Source: JASLEW01 sp035544875 (GTDB taxonomy: Bacteria; Acidobacteriota; Thermoanaerobaculia; Multivoradales; UBA5704). From it: a stretch of 64,000 nucleotides of DNA. The stretch lies in the NCBI GenBank assembly GCA_035544875.1, contig DASZZP010000051.1:1-64000 (forward strand), written 5' to 3'. Positions 18,268 through 27,158 of the stretch are shown in pieces; the first letter of the stretch is position 1, and each line of letters begins with the position of its first letter. Below the pieces are notes generated by a model that worked only from the letters and a program-made list of their open reading frames with translations, was not told the DNA's origin and searched no databases. A program made the translations under genes and the position numbers.

Positions 18268-19385
18268 GCGGCGCGCCTCGGATCCTGGTCGTCGACGACG
18301 ACCCGGGGATGCGGCGCACGCTGCAGCGTCTGCTGGTTCCGGCCTACGAGGTCGAGGCGGCGGGCGGCGCCGCGGCGGCCCTGGAGCGGCTGGCGGCCGA
18401 CGACTTCGCTCTTGCGCTGGTCGACGTGCGCCTGGCCGACGGCAACGGCTACGCTCTCTGCCAGGCGATTCGCCAGCGCCGGCCCGAGACCGACGTCATC
18501 CTGATCACCGGCTCGATGTCGGAGCCGGACGAAAAGCTCTACCGCTCGCTCGAGGAAGGGGCCTTCTACTTCCTCTTCAAGCCTTTCGACCGGCGGGTGC
18601 TGCTGGCGCTGGTCGAGCGCTGTCTGGAGCTGCAGCACGAGCGCGCCGCCAAGGAGCGCTACGCGCAGACGCTCGCCGCCGATCTCGAGCGGGCGCGCCG
18701 CTTCCAGCACAGCCTGCTGCCGCGGGGGCCGGTCGCCGAGTCGGGCTGGCGGGTGGAAGGGCGCCTGCAGTCGTGCGATGCGCTGGGCGGCGACCTCTTC
18801 CTCGCCCACGCCGGCCCGGACGGGCTGGTCTGCGCGGTCAGCGACGTGGTCGGCCACGGCGTCGGCGCGGCCATGTATGCCGGCATGCTGCGCTCGACCC
18901 TGGACGCGGCCCGCCGGCGGTGCGCCGAGCCCGAGGCGATGATCGGCGAGCTGCTCGACGGCATCGACTTCTTCGAGGCGGCGAAGTACGCGACGATGTT
19001 CTATGGCTTGCTGCTTCCCGAGGGCAGGCTGCGCTATGTCAGCGCCGGCCATCCGCCGGCCCTCTGGCAGAGTGGCGCCGCGGTCGAGAGGCTCGGCGCC
19101 ACCGGCTACTTCCTCTCCACCGCCTTCCGCTCGGAGCCCGCCGGGGCGCGGGAGATCGAGCTCGCCGCCGGCGACCGGCTGCTGATCTATACCGACGGCG
19201 CCTCGGAGGCCCTCGACCCGGACGAGCAGGAGCTGGGACTCGAAGGGCTGGAGGAGGCGCTTCGCGACAGCCGTAAGCTCCCCGCCGCCGCCGCCCTCGA
19301 CGCCCTGCTCGGACGCATCCGCACCCACTGCGGCGGCCGTCCCCTGGCCGACGACGTCACCCTGCTGCTGGTCGAGCGCTGCTGA
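18258..19385 (+). CDS. Receiver domain-SpoIIE/PP2C phosphatase
   Basis: This response regulator of about 375 aa has an N-terminal receiver domain (VVDDDPG, the phosphoacceptor Asp in ALVDVRLADG, the Lys in LFKPFD) and a C-terminal SpoIIE-type Ser/Thr phosphatase. The phosphatase motifs are CDALGGDLF, AVSDVVGHG and YTDGASEA. Such proteins normally dephosphorylate a STAS anti-anti-sigma factor and so start a partner-switching cascade. A STAS protein is encoded at 59518-59856, far away but in the same window. The start overlaps the kinase stop, so kinase and phosphatase are probably one two-component unit. Confidence 0.92.
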   Translation: MRLSGAPRILVVDDDPGMRRTLQRLLVPAYEVEAAGGAAAALERLAADDFALALVDVRLADGNGYALCQAIRQRRPETDVILITGSMSEPDEKLYRSLEEGAFYFLFKPFDRRVLLALVERCLELQHERAAKERYAQTLAADLERARRFQHSLLPRGPVAESGWRVEGRLQSCDALGGDLFLAHAGPDGLVCAVSDVVGHGVGAAMYAGMLRSTLDAARRRCAEPEAMIGELLDGIDFFEAAKYATMFYGLLLPEGRLRYVSAGHPPALWQSGAAVERLGATGYFLSTAFRSEPAGAREIELAAGDRLLIYTDGASEALDPDEQELGLEGLEEALRDSRKLPAAAALDALLGRIRTHCGGRPLADDVTLLLVERC

Positions 19386-19494
19386 GCGGGCCGCCTGGCC
19401 GGGCCAAAACGCCACGCCTGGCGGATCAGAATTAGTTCTCGTGGTCCAGCCGCTGCGTCTTCGTGACTTCGGATGGAGCTGGCATACTGAACGA

Positions 19495-20232
19495 ATGAAA
19501 AAATTCAAGGACGGCGAATGGGACGTCTTCGAGGAGAAGACGAGGAAGTCTTTCGGCCGTTTCAAGGTCGATGCGTCGCGCGGGCTCCTCCAGGGTCTGT
19601 CGGGCCTCACGACCAGCTTCTCCTGGCGTGGCAATACTTGTCACATCAGGAGCCCGGGAGCAGAAGGGACGCTGACCTACGAAGCGGGTGTGGTCCAGTG
19701 CAGGGTACGGCTCTCTTGGTACCTTGTGTGGGGGGTCAGGAGCAAGATCCTCTCGGACATCGAAAACACCACGATCGACGTCTGCGGCCCGGTTGATCCA
19801 GCCAACAAGACCGTGTTCGTCGTCCACGGGCACAGCCCTGTGCACAGGAGCGAGCTCCAGGGCCTCCTGGCGGGACTCGGCCTGCAGCCGGTCGTGCTCG
19901 ACGAGCAGGATGACCTGGGCATGACCATCATCGAGAAGCTCGAGTACTACGCGAAGATCTGCGCTTACGCCGTTGTGTTGATGACCGCCGATGATCTGGC
20001 GGCTGCCGCCGGCAGCGCCGCGTCGCAGGGTCGCGCACGGCAGAACGTGGTGCTGGAGCTCGGATGGTTCATGGCCTATCTGGGACGGGATCGCGTGCTG
20101 CTCTTGTATTCCGGAGAGGTCGAGATCCCTTCGGACATCCTGGGAGTCGTCTACCTGCGGTTCAAGGACAGTGTCCGCGAGGTCGAACACAAGATCCAGC
20201 AGCGGCTGCGTGGCGTCGGGATGATCGCCTGA
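19495..20232 (+). CDS. TIR-domain protein of the Cap12/Pycsar-effector family (PF10137-like)
   Basis: The protein has about 245 aa. The C-terminal half (about residues 100-240) matches the predicted nucleotide-binding TIR-like domain found in CBASS/Pycsar effectors: VFVVHGH, GLQPVVLDEQ, GMTIIEKLE, VVLMTADD, ARQNVVLELGWFM and EIPSDILGVVY. Proteins with this domain degrade NAD+ on activation in anti-phage defence. The N-terminal 100 residues (WDVFEEKTRKSFGRF ...) are unrecognised and may be the sensor. No cyclase gene is adjacent. Its base composition is lower in GC than its neighbours, which hints at acquisition. ATG 19495 is preferred; an in-frame GTG at 19441 is possible. Confidence 0.8.
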   Translation: MKKFKDGEWDVFEEKTRKSFGRFKVDASRGLLQGLSGLTTSFSWRGNTCHIRSPGAEGTLTYEAGVVQCRVRLSWYLVWGVRSKILSDIENTTIDVCGPVDPANKTVFVVHGHSPVHRSELQGLLAGLGLQPVVLDEQDDLGMTIIEKLEYYAKICAYAVVLMTADDLAAAAGSAASQGRARQNVVLELGWFMAYLGRDRVLLLYSGEVEIPSDILGVVYLRFKDSVREVEHKIQQRLRGVGMIA

Positions 20233-20261
20233 GCCGGTTCTGATCGGTCAATCCCGCCGCC

Positions 20262-22319
20262 TCAGCCGCGCCAGTCGAGGATCTTGTCGACGGCGGACTG
20301 GGCGATGGGGTGGTAGTTGGGGCGCGCCTGGGTGTAGATGCGCAGGGCCATGTCCATGCCGGCGGGAGTCTTGGAGAGAGCGGTATAGAGCGGCTTGAGG
20401 AATTTGCGGCGGCCGACGCTGACCAGAAAGCGCTCGAGGGCGGGGTAGGCGGCCGAGTAATCGTGGCGGATGGCGAGCTGGAGCCAGACACAGAGGATCT
20501 CGGAGTTGCCGGAGTCGGTGAAATGGAAGGCCTGATCCAGCTCGGCGAGATCGGCGAGCTGGCCGTTGCCGGCGGCGGCGCCCGCCGCAGCGGAGCGGCT
20601 GGGGAGGTTGCGCAGGAAGCGCAGCCAGTGGTGGGTGGTCCAGCCGGCGGTGGCGAGCTGGGCGGCGGGCGCGCCGCCGGCGAAAGCAGCCAGGGCCTGG
20701 TCGACTGCGGCAAAGGCCGCGGGATGGGCGGGCCTGAGGAAGGGGGCGTCGCCGGGCAGGCCGGGGCCGTAGATCCAGGCGTCGAGGCGCAGCTTCTCGG
20801 CGAGGCCGGGGGTGGCATCGAGCAGGTGCCCGTGCAGGTAGGCGAGGAAGCGCCGGGTGTCCATCGACTGGAACGCGAAGGTGTCGAAGTAGGCGCGCAG
20901 GAAGCGGTCGAAGCGCTCGCGGCCGACGGCGGCCTCGATGGTGGTCAGGAAGAGGGCGCCCTTCTCGTAGGCGATCAGCGAGGTGCCTTCGTCGGGATCG
21001 CGGCCGGCGAGATCGAGCGCCAAGCGGGTGTCCGGGCTTTCCGGGCCGCCTCTTTCCTGGATGGCCTCGTCGAGATCCTGCCGCCCGAGGGCGGCGAGCA
21101 TGTCGGCGTAGTCCTTGCCGTTGAGCGCCTCCATGATGCGGCGCTCGAAGTAAACGGTGAAGCCCTCGTTCAGCCAGAAGTCGTTCCAGGTGGCGTTGGT
21201 GACCAGGTTGCCTGACCAGGAGTGGGCCAGCTCGTGCGCGATGAGCGAGACGAGCGAGCGGTCGCCGGCCAGGATGGTCGGAGTGGCAAAGGTCAGGCGC
21301 GGGTTCTCCATGCCGCCATACGGGTAGCTCGGGGGAAGGACCAGGACGTCGTAGCGGCGCCATTTGTAGGGACCGTAGAGGCGCTCCGCGGTATCGATCA
21401 TGCGCGGCGTGGGCGCGAGCTCCCAGGCGGCGCGCTCGAGGACCGTGGGCAGGGCATAGACGCCGCTCCGCTTGTCGAGGGCGCGGAAGGCGAGGTCGCC
21501 GACTGCCAGGGCCAGCAGGTAGGAGGGGATGGGCTGCGGCATGGTGAACTGATAGACGCCGTCGGCTGCCTTGCGCGACGGGTTCTCGGCGCTCATCACG
21601 GCCAGGAAGCCGGGCGGAGTGCGGACCGTCGCCTCGTAAGTCATCCGCACGGCGGGGGTGTCCTGGCAGGGGATCCAGGAGCGGGCGAGGATGGCCTCGG
21701 ACTGGGTGAACAGGAACGGCATCGAGCTGGCGGCCTGGGCCGGGGTCAGCCACTGCAGGGCGGCGGCCTCGGGGCGGGTCGCGTAGTCGATCGAGACCCA
21801 GCGCGTCGCCGGGGCGATGCGGATCTCGAGCGGGCGGCCGAGAAAGGGCACCGGGTCTCCCAGCGTGAAGGTAGCTCCCGAGGAGGACGGCGCGGCGGCG
21901 GCTTCCGTCGTGCCCGCGCTGCTCGGAGCGGGAGGCGGCGCGGCCGGTTCGCCCTTGGTGCCCGGAGCGCCGCCGTCGAGGGTGACGGCGCGGATCTCGA
22001 GGTCGCGGGTGTCGAGCACGAGCCGGTCGGTGGCGGTCTTGTTCTTGAGCCGCAAGCTGGCGCGGCCGATCAGCCGGCGCTCCGTGAAGTCGACCGTGAG
22101 ATCGAGCTTCAGATGCTCGACCACGACCTCGTCCGGGTGCGCGAAGGAGTGGAGGTCGCGCTCGGCGGCGGCGGTAGGGGCTGGCGGCGCGCCAGGGGTC
22201 CCGGCCGGTCTCGCTGTTGGCGTCGAGGGCGCCGCGGGGCGCGGCCCGGTGGCGCAAGCGAAGACCCACGGCGCGCAGCCGAGCAGCAGCAGCGTCAAGG
22301 GAAAACCGAGCCCTCTCAT
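20262..22319 (-). CDS. M1 family aminopeptidase lipoprotein (LTA4-hydrolase-like)
   Basis: This zinc aminopeptidase of 685 aa shows the exopeptidase motif GGMEN, the zinc motif HELAHSWSGN and the distal Glu in WLNEGFTVYFE, with the LTA4H-type C-terminal helical domain after residue 530. The N-terminus is a lipoprotein or signal sequence; candidate lipoboxes are LLLLGC and FACA. An Ala/Pro/Thr linker follows. It probably trims peptides in the periplasm or on the outer membrane. Start ATG 22319. Confidence 0.93.
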   Translation of the reverse strand: MRGLGFPLTLLLLGCAPWVFACATGPRPAAPSTPTARPAGTPGAPPAPTAAAERDLHSFAHPDEVVVEHLKLDLTVDFTERRLIGRASLRLKNKTATDRLVLDTRDLEIRAVTLDGGAPGTKGEPAAPPPAPSSAGTTEAAAAPSSSGATFTLGDPVPFLGRPLEIRIAPATRWVSIDYATRPEAAALQWLTPAQAASSMPFLFTQSEAILARSWIPCQDTPAVRMTYEATVRTPPGFLAVMSAENPSRKAADGVYQFTMPQPIPSYLLALAVGDLAFRALDKRSGVYALPTVLERAAWELAPTPRMIDTAERLYGPYKWRRYDVLVLPPSYPYGGMENPRLTFATPTILAGDRSLVSLIAHELAHSWSGNLVTNATWNDFWLNEGFTVYFERRIMEALNGKDYADMLAALGRQDLDEAIQERGGPESPDTRLALDLAGRDPDEGTSLIAYEKGALFLTTIEAAVGRERFDRFLRAYFDTFAFQSMDTRRFLAYLHGHLLDATPGLAEKLRLDAWIYGPGLPGDAPFLRPAHPAAFAAVDQALAAFAGGAPAAQLATAGWTTHHWLRFLRNLPSRSAAAGAAAGNGQLADLAELDQAFHFTDSGNSEILCVWLQLAIRHDYSAAYPALERFLVSVGRRKFLKPLYTALSKTPAGMDMALRIYTQARPNYHPIAQSAVDKILDWRG

Positions 22320-22414
22320 CGCACGGACACCTCGCGAGGAAGCCGGCGCCGGGCGCCAGGCTGCGGGATTATACGCGGCGGCCGGAACGAACCCGCCTCG
22401 ATGATCGGGTCAGC

Positions 22415-23416
22415 TCATGTGACGGCCGGATTGGCGGCCGCGACCGGAGCGCCGGCGGCGGGCCGCGAGGCAGCGAAGAGGGGCGCTCCCTGGTCGAGGG
22501 CGCGGTTGACGCGCTGGACCACGGCGTAGACCTCGGGGCGGGTGAGCTTGGCGCCGGGGCCGGAGCTCTCGACCTTGTCGAGGGTCGCGTGGGCGAGATG
22601 GACCGGCAGGGCGGTGAAGGCGACCAGGCCGCGCTCGGCGCCGTGGCGCTGCAGGATGAGCACGTATTCCACGGCGCGGTCGAGGCTCTGGCGGGCGAGG
22701 ACGAGGACTGCGCCGCGGTCTGCGCTCTCCGGCAGGTAGCGGCGGCCCTGGGCGGCATCGGAGGCCGAGTCCTTGAGGATGTTGACCAGCTGCAGGCCTT
22801 CGCCGAAGAGGCGCGAGCGCTCGCGCAGCGCCGGGGCGCCGGCGGCCAGGGCAGGGCGGCCGAGCAAGAAGAGCTCGGTCAGCAGCTCGCCGACGATTCC
22901 CGCGACGACGTAGCAGTAGTCGCGGAGCTCGCCGAGATTGCGCAGGCGGAGCTCGCCGCGTTCGTCGGTGCGGGCCACGAACTCGGCCATGCCGCGCGCC
23001 GTGCGCCGGGTGTGATCGCGGATCAGGCCGACGGCGGCGGGAGCCAGGGCGTTGAAATCGGCCAGGACCTGCGGCAGCTCGGCGAGCAGCTCGCGGTAGC
23101 CGGCGGTCTCGCAGGGCACCTCGGCCGCCCAGCGCCGGGCGGTCGCATCGACCTCGCCGCTGGCCAGCGTGGCGGGGACGAGGAGCAGCCGCTCGAAGGT
23201 GGCTAGCGCCTCGACGCGCAGGGCGCGCGGCCAGCTTGCGGCGTCCTCGAAGGTGTCGGCCACCCGGAACAGCAGATAGGCCAGGGTGACCTCGTGGCGG
23301 GTCGGCTCGGGCAGCAGGGGGATCGCCAGCGCGAAGGTGCGGCTGGTCGAGATCAGCAGCTGCTCGAGGTCCGGCCGCACCTCGTCGACGTCCTCGATGC
23401 CGATCGGCGAGTCCAC
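22415..23416 (-). CDS. Squalene/phytoene synthase family protein
   Basis: This head-to-head prenyl synthase has 333 aa. The two Mg-binding aspartate-rich motifs are visible: DTFED near residue 54 and LVNILKDSASDAAQGRRYLP near residue 210. The RTFA motif near the N-terminus (STSRTFALAIPLLP) is also typical. It would condense two FPP (squalene) or two GGPP (phytoene). The squalene-synthase-like spacing leads me to favour a squalene or hopanoid/sterol role, but this is not certain. It lies beside the isopentenyl phosphate kinase gene on the same strand, at the end of the isoprenoid region. Confidence 0.88.
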   Translation of the reverse strand: MDSPIGIEDVDEVRPDLEQLLISTSRTFALAIPLLPEPTRHEVTLAYLLFRVADTFEDAASWPRALRVEALATFERLLLVPATLASGEVDATARRWAAEVPCETAGYRELLAELPQVLADFNALAPAAVGLIRDHTRRTARGMAEFVARTDERGELRLRNLGELRDYCYVVAGIVGELLTELFLLGRPALAAGAPALRERSRLFGEGLQLVNILKDSASDAAQGRRYLPESADRGAVLVLARQSLDRAVEYVLILQRHGAERGLVAFTALPVHLAHATLDKVESSGPGAKLTRPEVYAVVQRVNRALDQGAPLFAASRPAAGAPVAAANPAVT

Positions 23417-23437
23417 GGCGGAAGGATACCAGCTTGA

Positions 23438-24268
23438 CTAGGCGACTTCGGTGCCGGGCACCGGCTCGCCGCGCAGGGCGCGCTCGAGCAGGCCGGGGAC
23501 GGTGCCGTTGGCGATCAGCGACGGGATGCCGCGCCGGGCCAGGGCGAGGGCGGTCTCGACGCGGTGGCGCATGCCGCCGGTCACGTCGGTGCCGGCGGCG
23601 CCGCCGATGGCGTCACGGGCATCGGCGAGAGCGGCGGCCGTGAGGCGGGAAAGGGTGCGGCCGGCGCCGTCGAGGACGCCGTCGGTGGCACCCAGCCAGA
23701 GGACGCGGCGGACTCTCACCCCCTCCTCGGCCAGCCGGCGGGCGAGGAGGTCGAAGAGGAGCTCGGTCGAGCAGATCGCCACCCCCTGCTCGCGGTCGAG
23801 CACGACGTCGCCGTAGACGACCGGCAGCAGGCCGGCGCCGAGCGCCAGCCGCAGCGGCTCGAGGCCGATGTCGACCGGCCGGCCGGCGGCCGCGACGACG
23901 CAGCTCGATGGAGCGATCGAGAACGGGTCGGCGCCGGCTGCCGCCAGCGCGGCCGTGACCAGGCGGTGGAGCGCCGCCGCCCGCTCCTGGGTATCCGAGA
24001 CGCCGGCCAGCTGGGCGCGCGAGCGCAGGCCGCCCGCCAGCCCGTGGCGGTGGGCCGCGACGTGGCCGAAGGAGCCGCTGCCGTGGCCCACGATCAGAGA
24101 GCTGCCGGCGCAGGGAGCGCCGCGCACTATCTCGCCGGCCAGGCGGGCCAGGACCTCGGGGCGCGCCGTCTCCGCGGTCGCCTTGTCGGTGATCAGGCTG
24201 CCGCCGAGCTTGACCAGGAGCACTTCTCGGTCCGCCGCCCGATTGCTCGCTGTCGCCGGGCCGCTCAC
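23438..24268 (-). CDS. Isopentenyl phosphate kinase-like amino-acid-kinase-fold protein
   Basis: The protein has 276 aa and belongs to the amino acid kinase superfamily. The motifs KLGGSLIT near the N-terminus, VGHGSGSFGH with the catalytic His, and DVTGGMRHRVE are those of isopentenyl phosphate kinase (IPK), which converts isopentenyl phosphate to IPP. Glutamate kinase and fosfomycin kinases share the fold but not this GSFGH arrangement. Its position between squalene/phytoene synthase and the mevalonate genes supports the call. IPK is uncommon in bacteria. The start is GTG 24268, with a TAGAAT box upstream at the edge of repeat B. Confidence 0.85.
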   Translation of the reverse strand: MSGPATASNRAADREVLLVKLGGSLITDKATAETARPEVLARLAGEIVRGAPCAGSSLIVGHGSGSFGHVAAHRHGLAGGLRSRAQLAGVSDTQERAAALHRLVTAALAAAGADPFSIAPSSCVVAAAGRPVDIGLEPLRLALGAGLLPVVYGDVVLDREQGVAICSTELLFDLLARRLAEEGVRVRRVLWLGATDGVLDGAGRTLSRLTAAALADARDAIGGAAGTDVTGGMRHRVETALALARRGIPSLIANGTVPGLLERALRGEPVPGTEVA

Positions 24269-24301
24269 CCGCCGACTCTATCTAAATGACCCGGCCTTTA
24301 C

Positions 24302-24307
24302 ATTCTA
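24302..24307 (-). promoter_or_regulatory. TAGAAT box upstream of the IPK gene
   Basis: Read on the minus strand, TAGAAT lies just outside the end of repeat B and 34 bases before the GTG start at 24268. The same repeat end and box precede the phzF-like gene at 32720. Confidence 0.4.
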
Positions 24308-24312
24308 GCTGC

Positions 24313-24684
24313 CACCGGCGGTGCCGATCCCGAGGCATGCCGCAGCTTTCGCCTGTTGCGGCACTTCCGGCAGGTCGGCCGCACGTCCGGCTTTGGACGT
24401 GCGGCACTTCCCGGAGGTCGGAAACGGCGCTTGCGATGTGGCGGTGGAGGCCTACTCGAAGCGTCGATCGGATCGCCCCCCGCAACCCCCGCGAGTCCCC
24501 TTCCCGGTTGTCGGCCGCAGCTGTCGCCTGTTGCGGCACTCCCGGCAGGTCGGAAGCCGCCGGGCCCCGACCTCCGGGAAGTGCCGCACGTCCATCACCG
24601 GACGTGCGGCCTGCCCGGCGGCGCCGGGGGGGAAGGGGACGCCCCCACCCCTGGCGCGCGAACCACTTTCGTCTTACGGGCACA
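24313..24684 (+). repeat. Long mosaic palindromic repeat, copy B
   Basis: This is the fullest plus-strand copy. It has two perfect 11-bp hairpins of the same type (24378-24388 with 24395-24405, and 24583-24593 with 24600-24610), two tgccgca/tgcggca modules, the roughly 55-bp common core, and the right-end G/C-run module, which reaches into the stop codon of the convergent PKD-protein gene. The 405-base gap between the IPK and PKD genes is almost entirely this element. Confidence 0.85.
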
Positions 24685-26017
24685 CCGCCAGGGCGCTCGT
24701 GTCCTGCAGCGGCAGGAAGGCGGTGTTCTGCGGGTTGACATAGGTAGCGCTCTTGAAGGTCACGGTGTCGATGACGGTGGTGGTGACCTTGACGTTGGTC
24801 AGCCCGCCGGCGAAAACCCAATACTCCTGGTTGACGCTGCAGCCGTTCAACACCTTGACCACCTCCTCGACGTTGGTGGGGCTGAAGAACCAGAAGTAGC
24901 CGGTGTCAGAGGTCAGGGAAACCGCCATTCCAGAGCCGCTCTGCCCTGCCGGCGTACGCCAGGCGGTGGTCACGGCGAAACGTGAGTTGTTGAGGCACAG
25001 GGTCGTGGGGTTGGGCGTGCAGCTGCCCGCCGTCTGCACGTTGGCCGTGCTCGTCACCTGCGCGAAGGCAGTGCCCGGTGCGTCGTCGGCGAGCGTCACC
25101 TTGACCGGAAAGATGCCGGCGCTGGCGTAGGTGTGGCTGCCGCCGACGGAAAACGACCCGTTGCCGCCCGAGATCGTGCCGAGCGAGCTCGTCGTGTCGC
25201 CCCAGTCGATGGCGGCGGCGAAGTCGTTTGCCGCGTTGCCGGTGTTGGAATCCGAGAACGTTGCCACCACGCCGGTGAATGCCTGAGACTTGGTGGCGCT
25301 GAAGGTCGTGGGTGTTCCCGCGAGCGCGTCCCCTTCCGACACCTTGGCGGTGTTGTGCGCCTGGGCGGTGGCCGTTCCCGCGTCGTCGGTCAGCGTCACG
25401 AGCACCGGGAAATTTCCCTCTTCGGAGTAAGTGTGGGCGCCGGTGACCGAGAAGCTGCCGTTACTGCCCCCGACGACGCCCGCGGTGATCGCGCCGTCGC
25501 CCCAATCGATCGTGGCGGTGAAGTCGGCGCTGACATTGGTGAGGTTGGAATCGCTGAAGGTTGCCACTGTGCCCGAGAACGACTGGCCCTCGACGGCGGA
25601 GAAGGTCGTCGCCATCGGCGTCAGAGCGTCACCCTCCGCGACCGACTCGCCATGCATCCCCGAGCCGGTGTTGGTGTCGACCTTGTCGGTCACGCTCACC
25701 GACAGCGTGACCGCTCCTTCGTCGGCGTAGGTGTGCATCCCGGAGACCACGAACGGCGGCCCGGCGACCGTGCCCGCCGTCATCGTCCCGTCGCCCCAGG
25801 TGATGGTCGCCGTCAGATCGCCCGGCAGCGCGCCGACTCGGCCGTCGGTGACGTCGGCCACGGGGCCGCTGAACGAGGTTCCCTCGCTGAACGCCAGACC
25901 GGAACGGACGGTGACGGTCACCGTCGCGGCCGCCTGGCGGGCGAAGACGAGGAGCGGAAAGGCAAACGCGAGGCAAAGGTGGAGAGTGAATCCTGGCAGT
26001 CGAGCGCGCATGGACAT
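24674..26017 (-). CDS. Secreted protein with three PKD-like repeats and a C-terminal FWFF domain
   Basis: The protein has 447 aa and a signal peptide (hydrophobic residues about 10-30). Three repeats of roughly 95 residues follow, each with F(S)EG.SFSG, a D-F-x-A-x-I-D-W-G-D strand pair and a HTY turn. These are PKD/Ig-like extracellular beta domains. The C-terminal 110 residues contain LCLNNSRFAV, GYFWFFSPTNVE and NGCSVNQEYWVFAGGLTNV. I recognise this as a domain recurring at the C-termini of secreted acidobacterial proteins; its function is unknown. A strong RBS precedes ATG 26017. The stop codon sits in the end of repeat B. Confidence 0.8.
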   Translation of the reverse strand: MSMRARLPGFTLHLCLAFAFPLLVFARQAAATVTVTVRSGLAFSEGTSFSGPVADVTDGRVGALPGDLTATITWGDGTMTAGTVAGPPFVVSGMHTYADEGAVTLSVSVTDKVDTNTGSGMHGESVAEGDALTPMATTFSAVEGQSFSGTVATFSDSNLTNVSADFTATIDWGDGAITAGVVGGSNGSFSVTGAHTYSEEGNFPVLVTLTDDAGTATAQAHNTAKVSEGDALAGTPTTFSATKSQAFTGVVATFSDSNTGNAANDFAAAIDWGDTTSSLGTISGGNGSFSVGGSHTYASAGIFPVKVTLADDAPGTAFAQVTSTANVQTAGSCTPNPTTLCLNNSRFAVTTAWRTPAGQSGSGMAVSLTSDTGYFWFFSPTNVEEVVKVLNGCSVNQEYWVFAGGLTNVKVTTTVIDTVTFKSATYVNPQNTAFLPLQDTSALAVCP

Positions 26018-26053
26018 GGGGTCCTCCTTTCGCGTACGCCGTCATGCTTTTAC

Positions 26054-26083
26054 AGCATACGCCGCCAAGGAGGACAGCGTCAA
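26054..26083 (-). promoter_or_regulatory. Promoter of the PKD-protein gene
   Basis: On the minus strand there is TTGACG (26078-26083), an 18-base spacer and TATGCT (26054-26059), in a local AT-rich patch upstream of ATG 26017. Confidence 0.55.
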
Positions 26084-26156
26084 GTGATTTTGGAAAATAG
26101 AGGATATTGGTAAATTAACTTGAAGCGGGTTCGCGCGCCGGCCTGAGGAATGGAGG

Positions 26157-27158
26157 CTAGAACAGGTGCTCGGTGTCCTGCTCGGGCCCCTTGCCGACGC
26201 AGTCCTGGATGACGAAGCCGACAGCCGGGACGCTTTCCAGGCGCTCGACGACGTCGGGTTCGGAGTCGGCGTCGCAGACCACGTGGACATTGGCCCCGGC
26301 GTCGAGAGTGGCCCAGGCGGCGAGGCCTTCCTGGCGCAGCTCGCGCACCGTGCGCAGGACCGCGACGGTGCCGGGGGCCCAGTAGAAGATCGGCGGGTGC
26401 GAGGACATGGCGATGAGGTGGAGGTCGATGGCCTCCTCCTCGAGCACCGGGCCGAGCTCCGCGAGATCGCGGCGGGCGATCGCGCGGCGCACCTTGGCGA
26501 GGCGTTCGGGGAGCAGCTCCTGGCGCTGGACGGCGTATGGACTGGTGGCGGCGCGGCGGTGACCGTCCAGGGAGGAGACCGTCTTGGGGCCGAGCTCGAC
26601 GACCGCGATCACGTCGCGCAGGTCCCAGTGCTCGGCGTCGAAGAGCTGGACGGCGTGGCTGCGCTCCTCGGCGTCGCCTTCCGGCCACTCGACGAACCCG
26701 CCCAGGACCGAGCGCGCCGCGGACCCGGAGCCGCTGCTGCGGGCGAGCCGTGAGAGCTCGGCGGACGGGGTGTCGTCCTTGCCCAGGACGCCGGCGATCG
26801 CCAGTGTGAGGGCGGCGAAGCCCGAGGCGGAGGACGCGAGGCCGGCGGCGCCGGGGAAGCTGTTGCGGGTGGCGACGCGAAAGTGCTCTTCAACGCCTGC
26901 CCAGCGGCGCAGGCGGCCGAGGTGGTCGCGCACCCGCCGCACGAACTCGGGCTCGGGCGGAGTGAAGCCGCCGTGCGGCTCGGCGAGCCAGATCTCGTCG
27001 CGGCCGCCGTCGATGATCTCGGCGGTGCACTGGGTGACGCAGCGCTCGAGGGTCATGGAGATCGAGTGGTTGAGCGGCAGGGCACGGTCGAGGTCGCGAG
27101 CCCCCCAGTACTTGATGAAGGCGATGTTGGCAGGCGCGGAGACGGTCGTCTTAGTCAT
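26157..27158 (-). CDS. Mevalonate (di)phosphate decarboxylase homologue
   Basis: This GHMP-fold protein of 333 aa would decarboxylate mevalonate diphosphate to IPP or mevalonate phosphate to isopentenyl phosphate. Visible features are IAFIKYWGARDLDRALPLN, the P-loop AGLASSASGFAAL, SSGSGSAARS and the catalytic-Asp segment LDAGANV. Characterised diphosphomevalonate decarboxylases have Lys right after YWG, and here it is Ala. With isopentenyl phosphate kinase encoded nearby, a mevalonate-phosphate substrate is plausible. The start ATG 27158 overlaps the mevalonate kinase stop by eight bases. Confidence 0.85.
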   Translation of the reverse strand: MTKTTVSAPANIAFIKYWGARDLDRALPLNHSISMTLERCVTQCTAEIIDGGRDEIWLAEPHGGFTPPEPEFVRRVRDHLGRLRRWAGVEEHFRVATRNSFPGAAGLASSASGFAALTLAIAGVLGKDDTPSAELSRLARSSGSGSAARSVLGGFVEWPEGDAEERSHAVQLFDAEHWDLRDVIAVVELGPKTVSSLDGHRRAATSPYAVQRQELLPERLAKVRRAIARRDLAELGPVLEEEAIDLHLIAMSSHPPIFYWAPGTVAVLRTVRELRQEGLAAWATLDAGANVHVVCDADSEPDVVERLESVPAVGFVIQDCVGKGPEQDTEHLF

